DNA of 64,000 bases from Takakia lepidozioides (Eukaryota > Streptophyta > Takakiopsida > Takakiales > Takakiaceae), in the NCBI GenBank assembly GCA_030704615.1, contig CM060733.1, forward strand, positions 16,368,001-16,432,000, written 5' to 3'. The stretch's first letter is position 1. The number at the start of each line of letters is the position of its first letter. The position numbers and the translations under genes are program-made. The notes under the pieces were generated by a model. It worked only from the letters and a program-made list of their open reading frames with translations, did not search any database and had not been told where the DNA came from. Below, in pieces: positions 1 through 10,522 of this stretch.

Positions 1-1214
1 ATAAGTGGGGTACTAGTTCTTGATTAGTTACTTGATCAAGAAGGCTTATCAAGAAGGCTTATTAGGAAGGCTACCGTATGTCGTAGAATAAATACATCCA
101 ATACTTCACTCTTTTTCGTCAACGACATCATCATGTGGAAGATTAATAGAAGCAATCTCTAACATGCGGATGTGTACAAATGGTGCATGACAAGTGCATG
201 ACAAACTGGATAGATGTGTTCGTTTGCATAATTTGCGTCTATTTGCAAATGCTCATCACGTGTGTAAGTCGTATGATAACATTGACCAAGTTCATTTGGG
301 TGACATTGACAGCACTATCATGAGACCTGAAGTAGTCCAATTGCTTAAATTACAAACCTTTGATCACTTACTATCCTCAATTACAAGGTTGGAACTTGCG
401 TGTACAGATGGTCGATGGAATCAACAAGATGTTGGCTCCTTTTCTCAGTGGCTTTGGCATGCATTGTCTTATCACGAGCCTGAAATATAGCTACGTTTAA
501 CTCTTATATCTCCCACAGATCGGCCTCATCTGTTAATTGAACTTGGAGTCATGGAGACGGCTTGTGTTGTGATTGGGTTGATGGGGGGTTGCTTGTAGAG
601 TCACTGGGTCAAGATAGGGGTGACCTGGTGGGATATGAAGTACATTGTGCATTGTCACTGGAACGTCTTTTTTGTGCACTGTGGTTGTAGGGAAACATCC
701 AAGTTTTGCCATCATGGCAAATTTTAGGAGCATATTCATCTTCACCATATCTTTGGCTCTTCTCATTCAAGTTTATAGCATCTTCAAGTATGAGCCCTTA
801 TATGCGGTATCCACCTATATTGTCAATTTTTTGCTGTCACAACAAATCATCATATTCCTAATTGCTATTAGTGAGAATGGACCAGACAAACATATAAAGG
901 CTCATCTATATATTCCAAGTCTTATTACAAAAAATCCGAATCTCTATAGGTTATTTACCATAAAAAGTTACCACATTTCATTAAAAAAAAAGGCGTCATG
1001 GATTTTTTTTTTCGTAAGATTCATAACAATATTAAAAAAAAAATGACTTACCCAAAATGTGCTTTGAGGGATGAAGAATCTAGAATGAAAACATTCAATC
1101 AAAAGTATTAAGTTAAACAATATTGACGTCCTATTTTGAGCCTCTAAAATAGCTATGTTCGTAAAGTCATGTATGAAATGAAATTATTTGAAATAACAAA
1201 ATTACCTTCCTTAA
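1..1214. other. No recognisable gene
   Basis: Only short unsupported open frames are present. One of 98 codons (194-490, plus) shows no motif I recognise. A short imperfect direct repeat with the core AAGGCTTAT lies at about 40-75. I see no RNA gene or transposon end before the element starting at 1215. Confidence 0.4.
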
Positions 1215-1990
1215 CCCCTAAAGGACGACGCGACTCTTTTTGCCACGCTCCAGTTTGATAGTGGATGGAAGTGAACCCTAAAGATAAATTGTGGATGTCA
1301 GAGAGGAGCACGTGTGGGAATTTACAGTGCCAATAAATCATAAAGGCTATGCTCCCTAGAATTTTTCAAAGTGCCAAGGGGTCAGAAAATCCAGTGTTAA
1401 AGCACCATTGACCTGCCTACGTGGCAGCCAAATGGGCAATCTTCGAAATAACATCTAGGGCTGAAAATTTATCATAATCCCAAATTTTTTGGACAGGGCA
1501 CATTGAAATGTTACTGGGCACTTACTTACCAGAGGAATTGGAAAACATATATCATCTCATGGGTGTAATTGTGAAAGAAGCCAAAACAAGACAATTTACC
1601 ACCCCAGATTTCACATACAAAGCAGCCTATCTGAATTTTTGGAATTTTGGTCTGATTTTTGTGGGAGGCAGTGGTTTAGGTGCCATATAATTAGATTATG
1701 GAGGGCCTTTGTCTAGGAAAATTCAACTCGATATTGTAATATTATGGTCAAACAATTTGCATGCAATTTTTGAATACACTTACAAATTGGGGCATATTAT
1801 TTTGTTATAATCTCCCAAATGTAATGGTCAATTTGCCTACATTTTTTACAGGACGTGAACATAGTAGATATGCACATAAGTATAAGGTTCATCCCCCTGG
1901 ATGATTGGGGGTAAGAAGTTACACCCCCATCCATAAGTGTATATACTCTTTTTTAGTGGGCCCACCAAAAAATAGCTCGTCCTTTAAGGG
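1215..1990. mobile_element. Non-autonomous piggyBac-like element (MITE)
   Basis: The stretch is bounded by CCCCTAAAGGACG (1215-1227) and its inverted partner CGTCCTTTAAGGG (1978-1990), matching at 12 of 13 positions. TTAA lies directly outside both ends (1211-1214 and 1991-1994), as expected for piggyBac integration. The first bases, CCCYTAAA, resemble the ends of the larger element that begins 46 bp further on. There is no transposase ORF inside, so mobilisation would have to be in trans. I infer a 776-bp non-autonomous element; copies elsewhere in the genome with TTAA flanks would confirm it. Confidence 0.65.
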
Positions 1991-2736
1991 TTAAACATGT
2001 TAGTTTATGTTAGATGAAGGGTGGATAGAAGTTTAACCCTTAAACGCCCAGAAGCCCGGTTTGGGCCTTTGAAATCAGGAAATTTGCAATAACTTCACAG
2101 GATCTTAGCCATTTTTTTTGAGTTTTGGATATGTTATGCCCAGCCACCTGGGCTAATCTGAACCGTTGGGCGATTTTCCCTGATCAAGGTTAGGGTTCCG
2201 GAATTGCTGCGAGAGTGGCGGGGGGTCAGCTCCCGCCATTTTGCTTCTCTCTCCCAAACACTGTGCTCTGGGTCCCGCGCTTTCTGAGTTCCTCGCGCGA
2301 GTTGGAGGGTGCTTGCAGGTGGCCGTTTGGATTCCTTGCAGGTTGCCGTTGCGTTTCCTTGCTCTTGTCTCCTTCTATAACTGAAGCTCCCGCCGTCGCT
2401 GCATTAGGAAGCTCTTAGCATTCAAGGCGTTGTTGGCTCATTGCGGCTAGTATGACACCTCTCTTCTATTGCCTGTCATCAAGCTTTGTTTCTTCATGTA
2501 TATTGTAGATGCGAGCTTCTTCTTGCATTGAAGGCTTTGCTTCATTCCTGTAGGCTTGCAGGCAGAGGAACTTAGGGAGACAAGTTGCCAAGATTCCCTG
2601 TTGTCATTGAAGGAGAAAGAAGGCCCGTTACTGGTGACTATATAGGAGAGGAAACATGGGTTTTGCAGACATGCCTCCAGCAGCTCCTGTGCATTTGCTA
2701 GAAGAGTCTCTTGTTATTGGCAATTAGGCTCGCGCT

Positions 2737-3042
2737 TTGGGCGCCTCTCCAGAGCAAGTCGCCCAATTGATTGGGTGTTTGAATGAGGATTATCTTATGT
2801 GCTTGAAGAGGCCCAAGCGGGTGAAGTGGCCCGCATTTCCAAAACCAGCCAATTTTCGGTACTCATTTCGTCGTCAGGCTGCAGAGATTCTCGGGTGGGT
2901 TGATCGTAAAGAGGAAGGTGATCCACATGGCTTTTCTCCTGAGGTAAATGAGTGTTTGAGGCTATCTGTGTGGCCTGATTTTGATGGATCCTCATCTGCC
3001 ACCAACGATGAGACTGAAGGTAGTAGCAAGGTCCAGAGGTAA
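2737..3042 (+). CDS. Upstream ORF in the piggyBac element, possible 5' exon
   Basis: A 101-codon frame lies just upstream of and overlapping the transposase frame, in a different reading frame. It is rich in ordered, charged sequence with Trp and Pro (KRPKRVKWPAFPKPANFRYS), which looks coding. It ends at AGAG followed by GTAAGA at 3039, a good splice-donor match, so it could be exon 1 of a longer transposase transcript. I could not find a nearby acceptor that restores frame; the AG at 3151-3152 does not. It could instead be a separate small protein or a frameshifted N-terminus. Function is unknown. Confidence 0.35.
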   Translation: MGASPEQVAQLIGCLNEDYLMCLKRPKRVKWPAFPKPANFRYSFRRQAAEILGWVDRKEEGDPHGFSPEVNECLRLSVWPDFDGSSSATNDETEGSSKVQR

Positions 3043-5143
3043 GAATGATTATGGGCATGTGAGACTTGATGACATTGCGAGTTCAATTTCTGGTTTTGAT
3101 TCGGGTCTTGCATATTCTCTGCGTAGTTCTCAAGTTGCTAGAGATGTTGCAGGTCATAGCCAATCTTGGGAAGATCTAGGGGTGCTGGGATCCACTGTAA
3201 AGGTTGCAATGAACCATTTGTACCTGCCTAACATGGCTTCTTCTTCCAACGTCCAAGAATTTGGTTATGGTACTGTCGTGGACAAGTCGTGGGACATTGT
3301 GAGTGCGTCTGATACATATGTTGTCTCCTTCTTTGCTGGGCTTGGGGTGCATACCGTGCCCTCTCATGTTTGCCTTCCTGTGGACCTTGACGAGCCTATG
3401 CCAGTTACAGTAAGTGCCATGCTTGGTTTGGATGATGTTGTTGAGAACACGGTAGGGTCTGAATCTGAGACAGAATGTGACTCGGACTCTGACTATGATC
3501 CGGTAGAGGAAGAGAGAGGTAATCCAGATGCTGGTCAGGATCCAGACTTGTGGGATTACTGTGTGGACACTGGAAATGCGACCCATGAGCTCGGGCTTTA
3601 TGATTTGGCTGAATCTTGGCGTGAATGGCCACCGAAAGATAAATTCGCAGATGACATGTGGAATTCACAGTGCACAGAGCTGCCTCAGGTAACGTGGAGT
3701 GGGGGGGAGACGGATCATAAGGTGCCTTTGGATGATAGTGCTCTCCCTGTAGATTTTTTCAATTTGTTCTGGCCGGCACCTGTGATGCGGAAAATCTGCA
3801 GAATGACAAACCTGTATGCCCAGACCTTATATAGAAGGGGGCAAATGAAGGGGGGAGAGTGGTGGTATCCTGTGAGTGTTGTGGAATTGAAGGCGTGGTT
3901 GGGAGTTCATATTCTCATGGGAATCAAGAGATTGCCCAACACAAGATGTTACTGGAAATGTAACAATGAGTTCTTCAAGTGTCCTTCCATTATGCGCATC
4001 ATGAGTCGCAATAGATGGGAAGCAATTTTGAGGTGTTTGCATCTAGTGGACAACCGGTTAGTGGAGGTGGATAAATCAGCCCCTGCTTATGATAAAATCG
4101 CAAAGACCCGTTGGTTGTTAGACCAGCAAAATGACTTGTATGCTCGCTACTGGCAACCCGATCAAAACCTGTGTGTGGATGAGATGATGGTGAAGTACAA
4201 AGGTAAGTACTCTAACCTGCAGCAGTATATGAGCAAAAAACCAGTGAAATGGGGTATAAAGTGGTGGTGCTTGGCTGGTGCCAAAAGCCGATATGTTCAC
4301 AAGATGGAGGTGTACCTTGGCCGTGATGATGCAATTGATTTGACACACGGGCAGGGATATTCTGTTGTAACCAGACTGCTGGCTGGTTTTGAGGGGAAAT
4401 GGCACATAGTGACCATGGATAATTTCTTTACTAGTCCTATTCTTTTCTATGACTTGGCTGTCCAGAATATCTATGCTACCGGTACTGTGAAGACAACTCG
4501 GGTGGGATTCCCTTCATGTCTTGATTTTGGAAAGAGAGGAGAGAGAAGCACTATGCAGTACCGCATGCATAGATCTAACAAATTGGTGGCACTGTCTTGG
4601 TTTGACAACAAACCAGTCACATTGTTGAGCACTGCTTGCAGCCCTGTGGGGGCAGATTGCTTCATTGAGCGGTGGCACAACGGTGCTCGCCGCATGGTCC
4701 CCACTTCCCCCATTGTGAAGCACTATCAAGAACACATGAGGGGGGTTGATGTGCAGGATCAATTGAGGGGCTACTACAATGTGCAAACGCGTGATTACAA
4801 GTGGTGGCACTGCTTGTTCTTTCATAGCATTGACACATCGCTGGTGAATTCTTATTTGTTGTATCTGGCTTGGATGAAAGAGAAGGACAGGAAGCCGCGG
4901 TCTCATGCGCTCTTCAACATTCAAGTGGCCAATGGGTTGATTGTCGGGTGGGTTGCTCCCATGAGAACTGTCTTGGAAGGGGCTTCTGTTCCAAACCCGG
5001 GAGCACTTCACTTCTCCCAAAAAAGTGCTAGGAGAAGGAAGTGTGTCGAGTGTGGTGCCCGACAAAGGTTTTTTTGTGCCTTGTGTGGAGATGTTAGCAT
5101 CTGTTTGGGGACCTGCTTTGTGAAACGTCACAGCCTGGTTTGA
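2981..5143 (+). CDS. piggyBac-type (PGBD-like) transposase
   Basis: This 720-aa protein carries out cut-and-paste transposition at TTAA sites. The three catalytic aspartates of the DDE_Tnp_1_7 fold are visible: CVDEMMVKYKGK (D at about 398), VTMDNFFTSP (D at about 479) and MRGVDVQDQL (D at about 590), with spacings like those of the family. An acidic N-terminal region (about 150-200) precedes the catalytic domain. The C-terminus (about 685-715) is a cysteine-rich zinc-binding domain, CVECGARQRFFCALCGDVSI, which in this family recognises the transposon ends. The first ATG of the frame is at 2981; the true N-terminus could lie in an upstream exon. No stop or frameshift interrupts the ORF. Codons for all three aspartates are intact, so activity is plausible. 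Confidence 0.9.
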   Translation: MMDPHLPPTMRLKVVARSRGKNDYGHVRLDDIASSISGFDSGLAYSLRSSQVARDVAGHSQSWEDLGVLGSTVKVAMNHLYLPNMASSSNVQEFGYGTVVDKSWDIVSASDTYVVSFFAGLGVHTVPSHVCLPVDLDEPMPVTVSAMLGLDDVVENTVGSESETECDSDSDYDPVEEERGNPDAGQDPDLWDYCVDTGNATHELGLYDLAESWREWPPKDKFADDMWNSQCTELPQVTWSGGETDHKVPLDDSALPVDFFNLFWPAPVMRKICRMTNLYAQTLYRRGQMKGGEWWYPVSVVELKAWLGVHILMGIKRLPNTRCYWKCNNEFFKCPSIMRIMSRNRWEAILRCLHLVDNRLVEVDKSAPAYDKIAKTRWLLDQQNDLYARYWQPDQNLCVDEMMVKYKGKYSNLQQYMSKKPVKWGIKWWCLAGAKSRYVHKMEVYLGRDDAIDLTHGQGYSVVTRLLAGFEGKWHIVTMDNFFTSPILFYDLAVQNIYATGTVKTTRVGFPSCLDFGKRGERSTMQYRMHRSNKLVALSWFDNKPVTLLSTACSPVGADCFIERWHNGARRMVPTSPIVKHYQEHMRGVDVQDQLRGYYNVQTRDYKWWHCLFFHSIDTSLVNSYLLYLAWMKEKDRKPRSHALFNIQVANGLIVGWVAPMRTVLEGASVPNPGALHFSQKSARRRKCVECGARQRFFCALCGDVSICLGTCFVKRHSLV

Positions 5144-5220
5144 GACAATGTCAGTTGGAATTCATGGCTAGAATTCATGGCAATGTGAGTTCATGGCTGC
5201 AAAGAGGTGGTAGATTGCTT

Positions 5221-5330
5221 TAGTGGTTAGTCCCCTTGCCAAGTGGGGGTGCACACAAGGGGGGGATCCTCCCCCTTGTGTTCATGTGTGAGCTGCCAGT
5301 TGGGGCAGCTTAGTGGGTTCAAACCCTACT
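5221..5330 (+). repeat. tRNA-like (SINE-like) stretch with strong hairpin
   Basis: TAGTGGTTAGT (from 5221) resembles a tRNA D-arm/A-box, and GGTTCAAACCC (5316-5326) matches the B-box consensus. Between them lies a hairpin with perfect 11-bp arms, ACACAAGGGGG (5253-5263) and CCCCCTTGTGT (5271-5281), around a 7-nt loop. It lies about 100 bp after the transposase stop, inside the transposon. It could be a degraded tRNA-derived SINE or part of the transposon's own 3' region. No functional tRNA fold is possible. Confidence 0.35.
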
Positions 5331-5864
5331 CACACATTGTTCCTTGGTGTGAGGAGGGTAGGAGTGGGGTGGTGGGATATCTTGCTTTGCAAAGCGCTTG
5401 CTGCAGCAAACACTCCAGGGTACAGGTAGCATTGGCATTTTTCCAAAGAACACTAAATCCTCAATTTTGACCCACTCTGCTTTGAACAAATGTCAGCAGC
5501 CCATTTTTTGTCCAAATTGCATTTTGTTTTCTGCAATGGATGTGAGATCCCACCAGGATGAATGGGGAGCAGAATCAACTCATTTGGAAATCATCCCGTC
5601 ACCCATTTCTGCAAATTACTCATTCTAATTTACAATTTTGGTATGTGGGTCCCAAAAAAGGGCCCCAGTCTCAACGGTGGCATTTTCTGGATTTTCATCT
5701 GATTTCCCTCAAAATTGGCATGCACCTGCATCAGTTAGGTACGCTTCTGGTGTGCGGTCAAAATTTTCAAACTCCAAATTTTTCGAAAATTACACCTGTT
5801 TTTAGCACCAGGGGTCAGGTTTTTGGAAAAAGTCAAAAATAAGTACTGGGCGTTTAAGGGTTAA

Positions 5865-6830
5865 TGGACAAAATAATGTCCACCTACGTACGAAATCAAC
5901 GATTTTTGAAAACGCTTCTAAACTGTCAATAATATAGGGTCTATGTAAACTCAATTGTGTCAATCCAATGGTTGAATTTTTTTTTTTTTTTTTTTGGTCA
6001 ATTTATGTACTCAATACTGGCTCACGATCTGCCTTTCATTGTAGGTTTGTGCAAATTCATGCAATTGTTTGCTAAGATTCAAGAGTGGAGAAGAGCACTC
6101 CAAACTCATGACCAATTGCCGCCGTTGCAATCGTCCCAAGTGGAGATAGTTGTTCCAAAGAGATCCATGGATAGATGTGCGCAATTTATGTCGAGCTGTG
6201 AGTTGATACATTGTGTAGTAGCTTGAGTGTAATTTACAATTCTAGAAAGCAAACGCGGCGAGGTGGTAGCACTGTATGGGCAAAGAACTCAAACAAAAAT
6301 ACAACAATGGAGTTACCTGCTGGGGAACAAGGATGCGACATATGCAATGTGAACGTGGGTAGGGCTAACTTACGCGGTAAGCTAGCCATGTGGGTAGAGA
6401 AAGGTCAATAAAAAAAGGGAGAGAATTTTTTTTTTCTTGTCACGAAAAGGTCTTGGGACAGCACGCCAAATATAAAAGTTTGCGATGTCGGGCTGTGCTG
6501 CCAAGGGGATGATAGCTTTGAGGACCCGGAGAAGCAGAGGGTGGCGGACGAGGTAATAATAAGACCTAAGTTGGACGCGCCAGGCCAGAGCACAGGTCCT
6601 TGTCAACGAGGGTTGACTGACCAGTGTCCCAGTATATTACTGCGCTCACTCCCTCACACCATCACTCTCTCTCATCGCCTCCCTTCCTCCCCACCCGCTC
6701 TTCCCCGCTACCACCACCCTCATCTCTCTCTCTCTCTCTCCGACGTGTCTGACAAATACACTGAGCTACACTCCGTCATCGGCCTCTGCACTACCCACAC
6801 AGATCGGGTCTTCCTCAACACCATAATACC
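5865..6830. promoter_or_regulatory. Upstream region of the GPAT gene
   Basis: The piggyBac element ends at 5864 and GPAT starts at 6831. In between are a T-run (5977-5994), a possible TATA box TATAAAAG (6471-6478) and a CT-rich tract with TCTCTCTCTCTCTC (about 6727-6740), typical of plant core promoters and 5' UTRs. No other gene is seen. Confidence 0.35.
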
Positions 6831-8360
6831 ATGGGTCCGAAGGCGAAGATATCTGGGCCGGAGCCTTTCGATTACATTGAGAAATGCAGCTCCGATGGAC
6901 GAGAGAAACAGACCGTGATATCCGATTTGGATGGCACCCTGGTCAGAGGGCGGAGCTCATTTCCCTACTTCATGCTGGTGGCATTCGAGGCCGGCGGCTT
7001 TCTCCGTTCCCTCCTCCTCCTCCTCTTCGCCCCCATTGCTTGGTTCCTTTATCACTTCGTCTCAGAAGCAGCAGGGATCCAGGTGTTAGTCTTTGTCACC
7101 TTTGCTGGTCTCAAAGTGACTCAAATTGAGACTGTAGCGCGCGCGGTTCTGCCAAAGTTCTACTGCGAGGATCTGCACCCAGAGACATGGCGTGTGTTTT
7201 CCTCCTTTGGGAAGCGCTATGTTCTGACTGCCAATCCCCGCATAATGGTGGAGACCTTTGCAAAGGAGTATCTGGGTGCCGATGCGGTGCTTGGGTCCGA
7301 GATCGAGGTGACCAGGAACGGGCGCGCAACAGGTTTCCTCAAAGCCCCCGGTGTCCTTGTGGGTGTGAAGAAAGAAATTGCTTTGAAGGCAGCTTTCGGG
7401 GACGATGCACCGGACGTTGGCCTGGGCGACCGCAAGACTGACCACCCCTTCATGGCTCTGTGCAAGGAAGGCTACGTGGTGCCCGCCAACAAGGTACAAG
7501 CTGTGCAAAAGGAGGAGCTGCCGAAGCCGATCGTGTTCCACGACGGGCGGCTTGTGCAACGCCCTACTCCACTCAACGCTCTTCTCACCCTCGTCTGGAT
7601 GCCTATCGGTTTCCTTCTTGCCGTGCTTCGGATTGCTGCAGGGTCCTTGCTCCCCATGTCCTTGACATACTACGCTTACGTTGCCCTCGGGGTGCGTGTA
7701 AAGGTCACGGGAACACCCCCACCTGCAGTGAAGGATGGAAAGCAGGGAGTCCTGTTTATCTGCTCCCATCGGACCTTGTTGGACCCCATCTTCCTGTCGG
7801 TAGCCCTCGGGCGACCTATCACAGCAGTCACATACTCCATTTCACGTGTCTCGGAGGCCCTTTCCCCAATCAAGACGGTTGCTTTGACTCGCAACAGAGA
7901 GCAAGATGCTGCCAACATCAGCAAGCTTTTGGAAGAAGGAGACTTAGCCATCTGCCCAGAGGGAACAACATGCCGGGAGCCATTTCTCCTACGATTCTCA
8001 GCGCTTTTTGCGGAGCTGACGGACAAGATCGCCCCCGTGGCGATGTTCAACAGAATGTCCATGTTCCACGGCACGACCGCCACAGGGTGGAAGGGCATGG
8101 ATCCTTTCTTCTTCTTCATGAACCCAAGACCTGTCTACGAGGTTACATTTTTGAACCAACTGCCTATGGAGCTTACATGTGCGGGTGGAAAAACATCGGT
8201 GGAGGTAGCCAACTACATCCAAAGGGTTATTGCAGGGACACTGAGTTTCCAGTGCACAAACTTCACTCGCAGGGACAAGTACAAGGTTCTCGCTGGGAAT
8301 GACGGCAGCGTGCCCGCAAAGACCAAGTCGCATTCCACCGGCAAGATTACTAGTTGCTAG
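6831..8360 (+). CDS. GPAT: sn-2 glycerol-3-phosphate acyltransferase (GPAT4/6/8-type)
   Basis: This 509-aa, apparently intronless protein transfers an acyl group from acyl-CoA to the sn-2 position of glycerol-3-phosphate in the ER; land-plant members make precursors of cutin and suberin. The N-terminal HAD-type phosphatase domain keeps motif [11 protein letters not shown] (D32, D34) and a motif III-like GLGDRKTD (about 196-203), pointing to the bifunctional GPAT4/6/8 type that releases 2-monoacylglycerol, as opposed to phosphatase-dead members. Hydrophobic segments lie at about 45-75 and 240-275. The C-terminal acyltransferase domain has HRTLLDP (H about 313, HX4D) and PEGTTCREP (about 378-386). 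Length matches the family (about 500). The ATG at 6831 follows a CT-rich leader. Exact subgroup is uncertain. Confidence 0.93.
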   Translation: MGPKAKISGPEPFDYIEKCSSDGREKQTVISDLDGTLVRGRSSFPYFMLVAFEAGGFLRSLLLLLFAPIAWFLYHFVSEAAGIQVLVFVTFAGLKVTQIETVARAVLPKFYCEDLHPETWRVFSSFGKRYVLTANPRIMVETFAKEYLGADAVLGSEIEVTRNGRATGFLKAPGVLVGVKKEIALKAAFGDDAPDVGLGDRKTDHPFMALCKEGYVVPANKVQAVQKEELPKPIVFHDGRLVQRPTPLNALLTLVWMPIGFLLAVLRIAAGSLLPMSLTYYAYVALGVRVKVTGTPPPAVKDGKQGVLFICSHRTLLDPIFLSVALGRPITAVTYSISRVSEALSPIKTVALTRNREQDAANISKLLEEGDLAICPEGTTCREPFLLRFSALFAELTDKIAPVAMFNRMSMFHGTTATGWKGMDPFFFFMNPRPVYEVTFLNQLPMELTCAGGKTSVEVANYIQRVIAGTLSFQCTNFTRRDKYKVLAGNDGSVPAKTKSHSTGKITSC

Positions 8361-9059
8361 TGCCCGAACTCGGCCATTGTAAGCTGCCACCCCACCGATC
8401 TGAAGGAGACTGTTTTTCTTGCACGAATTCAGTGAATGGGTGTAACTTGATGGAGCGACTTGACTCGCTACTAAACTAGACCTTTGCCTGCGAGCTGCAG
8501 CCATTCATAGAATCTGCATTTCTCAATTCTTGGGATTTCTCTCAAAGAGAGAGGGCCCTTACTTTCAGTATACAGAACTTCACTGTAGAGTCGATCCATC
8601 CAAAACAATTGTAGTCTTAGAAACTCCAAATTTAGAAAACAGAGTTTCCCATTGTACATATTGTACCATGAAGAGAATTTGCGTACTGCACAACTTGCAG
8701 GTACCATCTTCAATTAATCAAATTGATCCTGGAGTTCAGATGATGTTCACGAATTGTTTCTTTCAGATGGTCGTCCTCCTCAGGACTCACAAAATTTATT
8801 GTGCCAACCCACGGTCATTCTCCTCGCTGACTGGATTACTCAATGGATCACGTCTTTGCTAACTGTACATACATCGAGTAAATAGAGAAGTACCTGCATT
8901 GACATTCATTTTCAGCAGTAATTTACACCATGAATCTTGATCAGGATTGTGCTGCTATAGTCAACATTTCAAGAACCCCACCCCAAGTGGCAGACTGTCA
9001 AGAAGTTATGCCAGAAACTCATCTAGAGAGCTGGATACGAGCTTCACAAAAATTACCAG

Positions 9060-9215
9060 ACTCCGTCATTTGGTATGTTTCGAGCTGTCAAGTGCAAGTT
9101 CCAGACTTCTTCATTTTACGTACATGGTTCTCGCCCGCTGGGAATGATGGTAGCGTGCCCACCAAGTCGCCAGTAGAAAGAGCTGACACTAGTTGGTACT
9201 TACACTTCCACTTCC
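9060..9215 (+). pseudogene. Decayed copy of the GPAT 3' coding end
   Basis: About 0.8 kb downstream of the GPAT stop, the sequence again encodes [11 protein letters not shown], matching [13 protein letters not shown] near the GPAT C-terminus (around 8293-8330). The preceding bases also align loosely with the part encoding [15 protein letters not shown], with small indels. Homology fades upstream and past the former stop. It is best read as the remnant of a local duplication. It is not expected to make a protein. Confidence 0.6.
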
Positions 9216-9229
9216 CCATCAAAAGCTAA

Positions 9230-10500
9230 CATGGTGCCCCGCTATTTTCTAACTTACAGAGATTACTATACAGAACGATGCCCATATGTCAAAACTCTAG
9301 AGCCTTTGAGCATCATTCTTGTTACACGAACTTTCAAACTCCAAGCTGTTAAACTTACTTTGCTTTCAGTTACTTTTGCTTTCAGCAATAGTTGAACAGT
9401 TTGAGGAGATCATCTAAGACTGAGAAACAGAGCATTTGTTAAGAACGATGTATTTATTCATAGCTCACTGCAGTAAACAGTTGCGGTCACTCTGAAGAGA
9501 ATATCTTGACCTGCCTACAACCCAAAACCCCATGGCCCTAAAGCTGTGAACAAGGCATGTCGATGGTACCTTGCTTAGCTCTCCTAGTTGTACACAGTAT
9601 TAGATGTGTCTCAAGAACTCGCCTGCAAAAACGAGCTTAAACAGAGCTGCCAATGATGTGAAGAGTTTGGAAGTTCTGCTCCAAAAGTCTCTTCTGCACA
9701 GTGCAGATGGACATAGGATGCTGACTTCGGTATTCCAGATATGTCAAACATTCTTTCTAGCACCAAGTCATTTCAATATGCATCACTTACTATCTAGACT
9801 AAATGCACTAGTTAAGAATCTTGAGTTTGTGAGATAAACAAAGATGGATCCGGATATGTATAGGCCTGGAAAGTGGGTGGAGTAGAAGCCAGCTGCGTAT
9901 GGGTTGCATAGTAGAAAGAGTGCTGGTCCTGGATTTTGAGGAAGTAGTTGTTCTGCAGAGAGGCTGTATGGTTTGAAGAAAGTTGAAACATACATATCTA
10001 CATGTCCTCGAGTTCCGCGTTCTCGAGTCTAGAAGAGAAGTTATGGGGGGCTAATTAGTGGGGGTTGGAGCAATTGCAATCTTGTCAAGAACATTATAGA
10101 GCTCTGGGAGGGGCGGCAAGCATCATTCCTCATTTTATGCTTGGCGACACCTGCATCATGTTTAGAGCTCTGATGCATGCATTAGAAATCCAAATACTTT
10201 TAACCTCCAATCGCTCTGGCTTGTTGGCTCTAGAGATCTTGTTCTCGAGAGGGCTTCTTTAGCAGCACCAATACCAGCCCTGAAATCAGCACTCGGTGAA
10301 CTTGCGACTTGGGTGGGCATAGGGGCTGTGCATGAGACTAATGGTGATTTTAGCGTTGACAGCCTGGTAGGTTTTTGCCCGGGCAAACCACTGTTTTCAA
10401 GGGTATGCGTAACCAATCCTCAAGAGCAGTGAATTAGTAAGTTTCACAGAGCTGGACAAAGTCTTGGTCTCTCATCCACGTAATGGTATCAACCCCCTTT
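9230..10500. other. No recognisable gene
   Basis: This stretch has only short frames without motifs. I see no RNA gene, repeat array or transposon ends. Confidence 0.35.
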
Positions 10501-10522
10501 TGGTGAGATTGACGACAAGCCT

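Larger units (their letters stand above)
2037..5860 (+). mobile_element. Complete piggyBac-superfamily transposon
   Basis: The element is 3824 bp, with perfect 15-bp terminal inverted repeats: CCCTTAAACGCCCAG at 2037-2050/51 and its reverse complement at 5846-5860. It is flanked by TTAA target duplications at 2033-2036 and 5861-5864. The ends begin with CCCT next to TTAA, typical of the superfamily. It encodes one long transposase (2981-5143). The 5' part (about 0.9 kb) contains a second open frame that may be an exon; the 3' part (0.7 kb) contains a strong hairpin and a tRNA-like stretch. Perfect repeats, exact TTAA flanks and an unbroken ORF point to a young, possibly active insertion. Confidence 0.9.

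Noticed and set aside
4514-5131. 205-codon minus frame
   Set aside because: Antisense shadow of the piggyBac transposase, with no motifs.
7460-8302. 280-codon plus frame and 227-codon minus frame (7086-7769) overlapping GPAT
   Set aside because: They overlap a clear GPAT coding sequence with all motifs and show no family motifs themselves; they are shadow frames.
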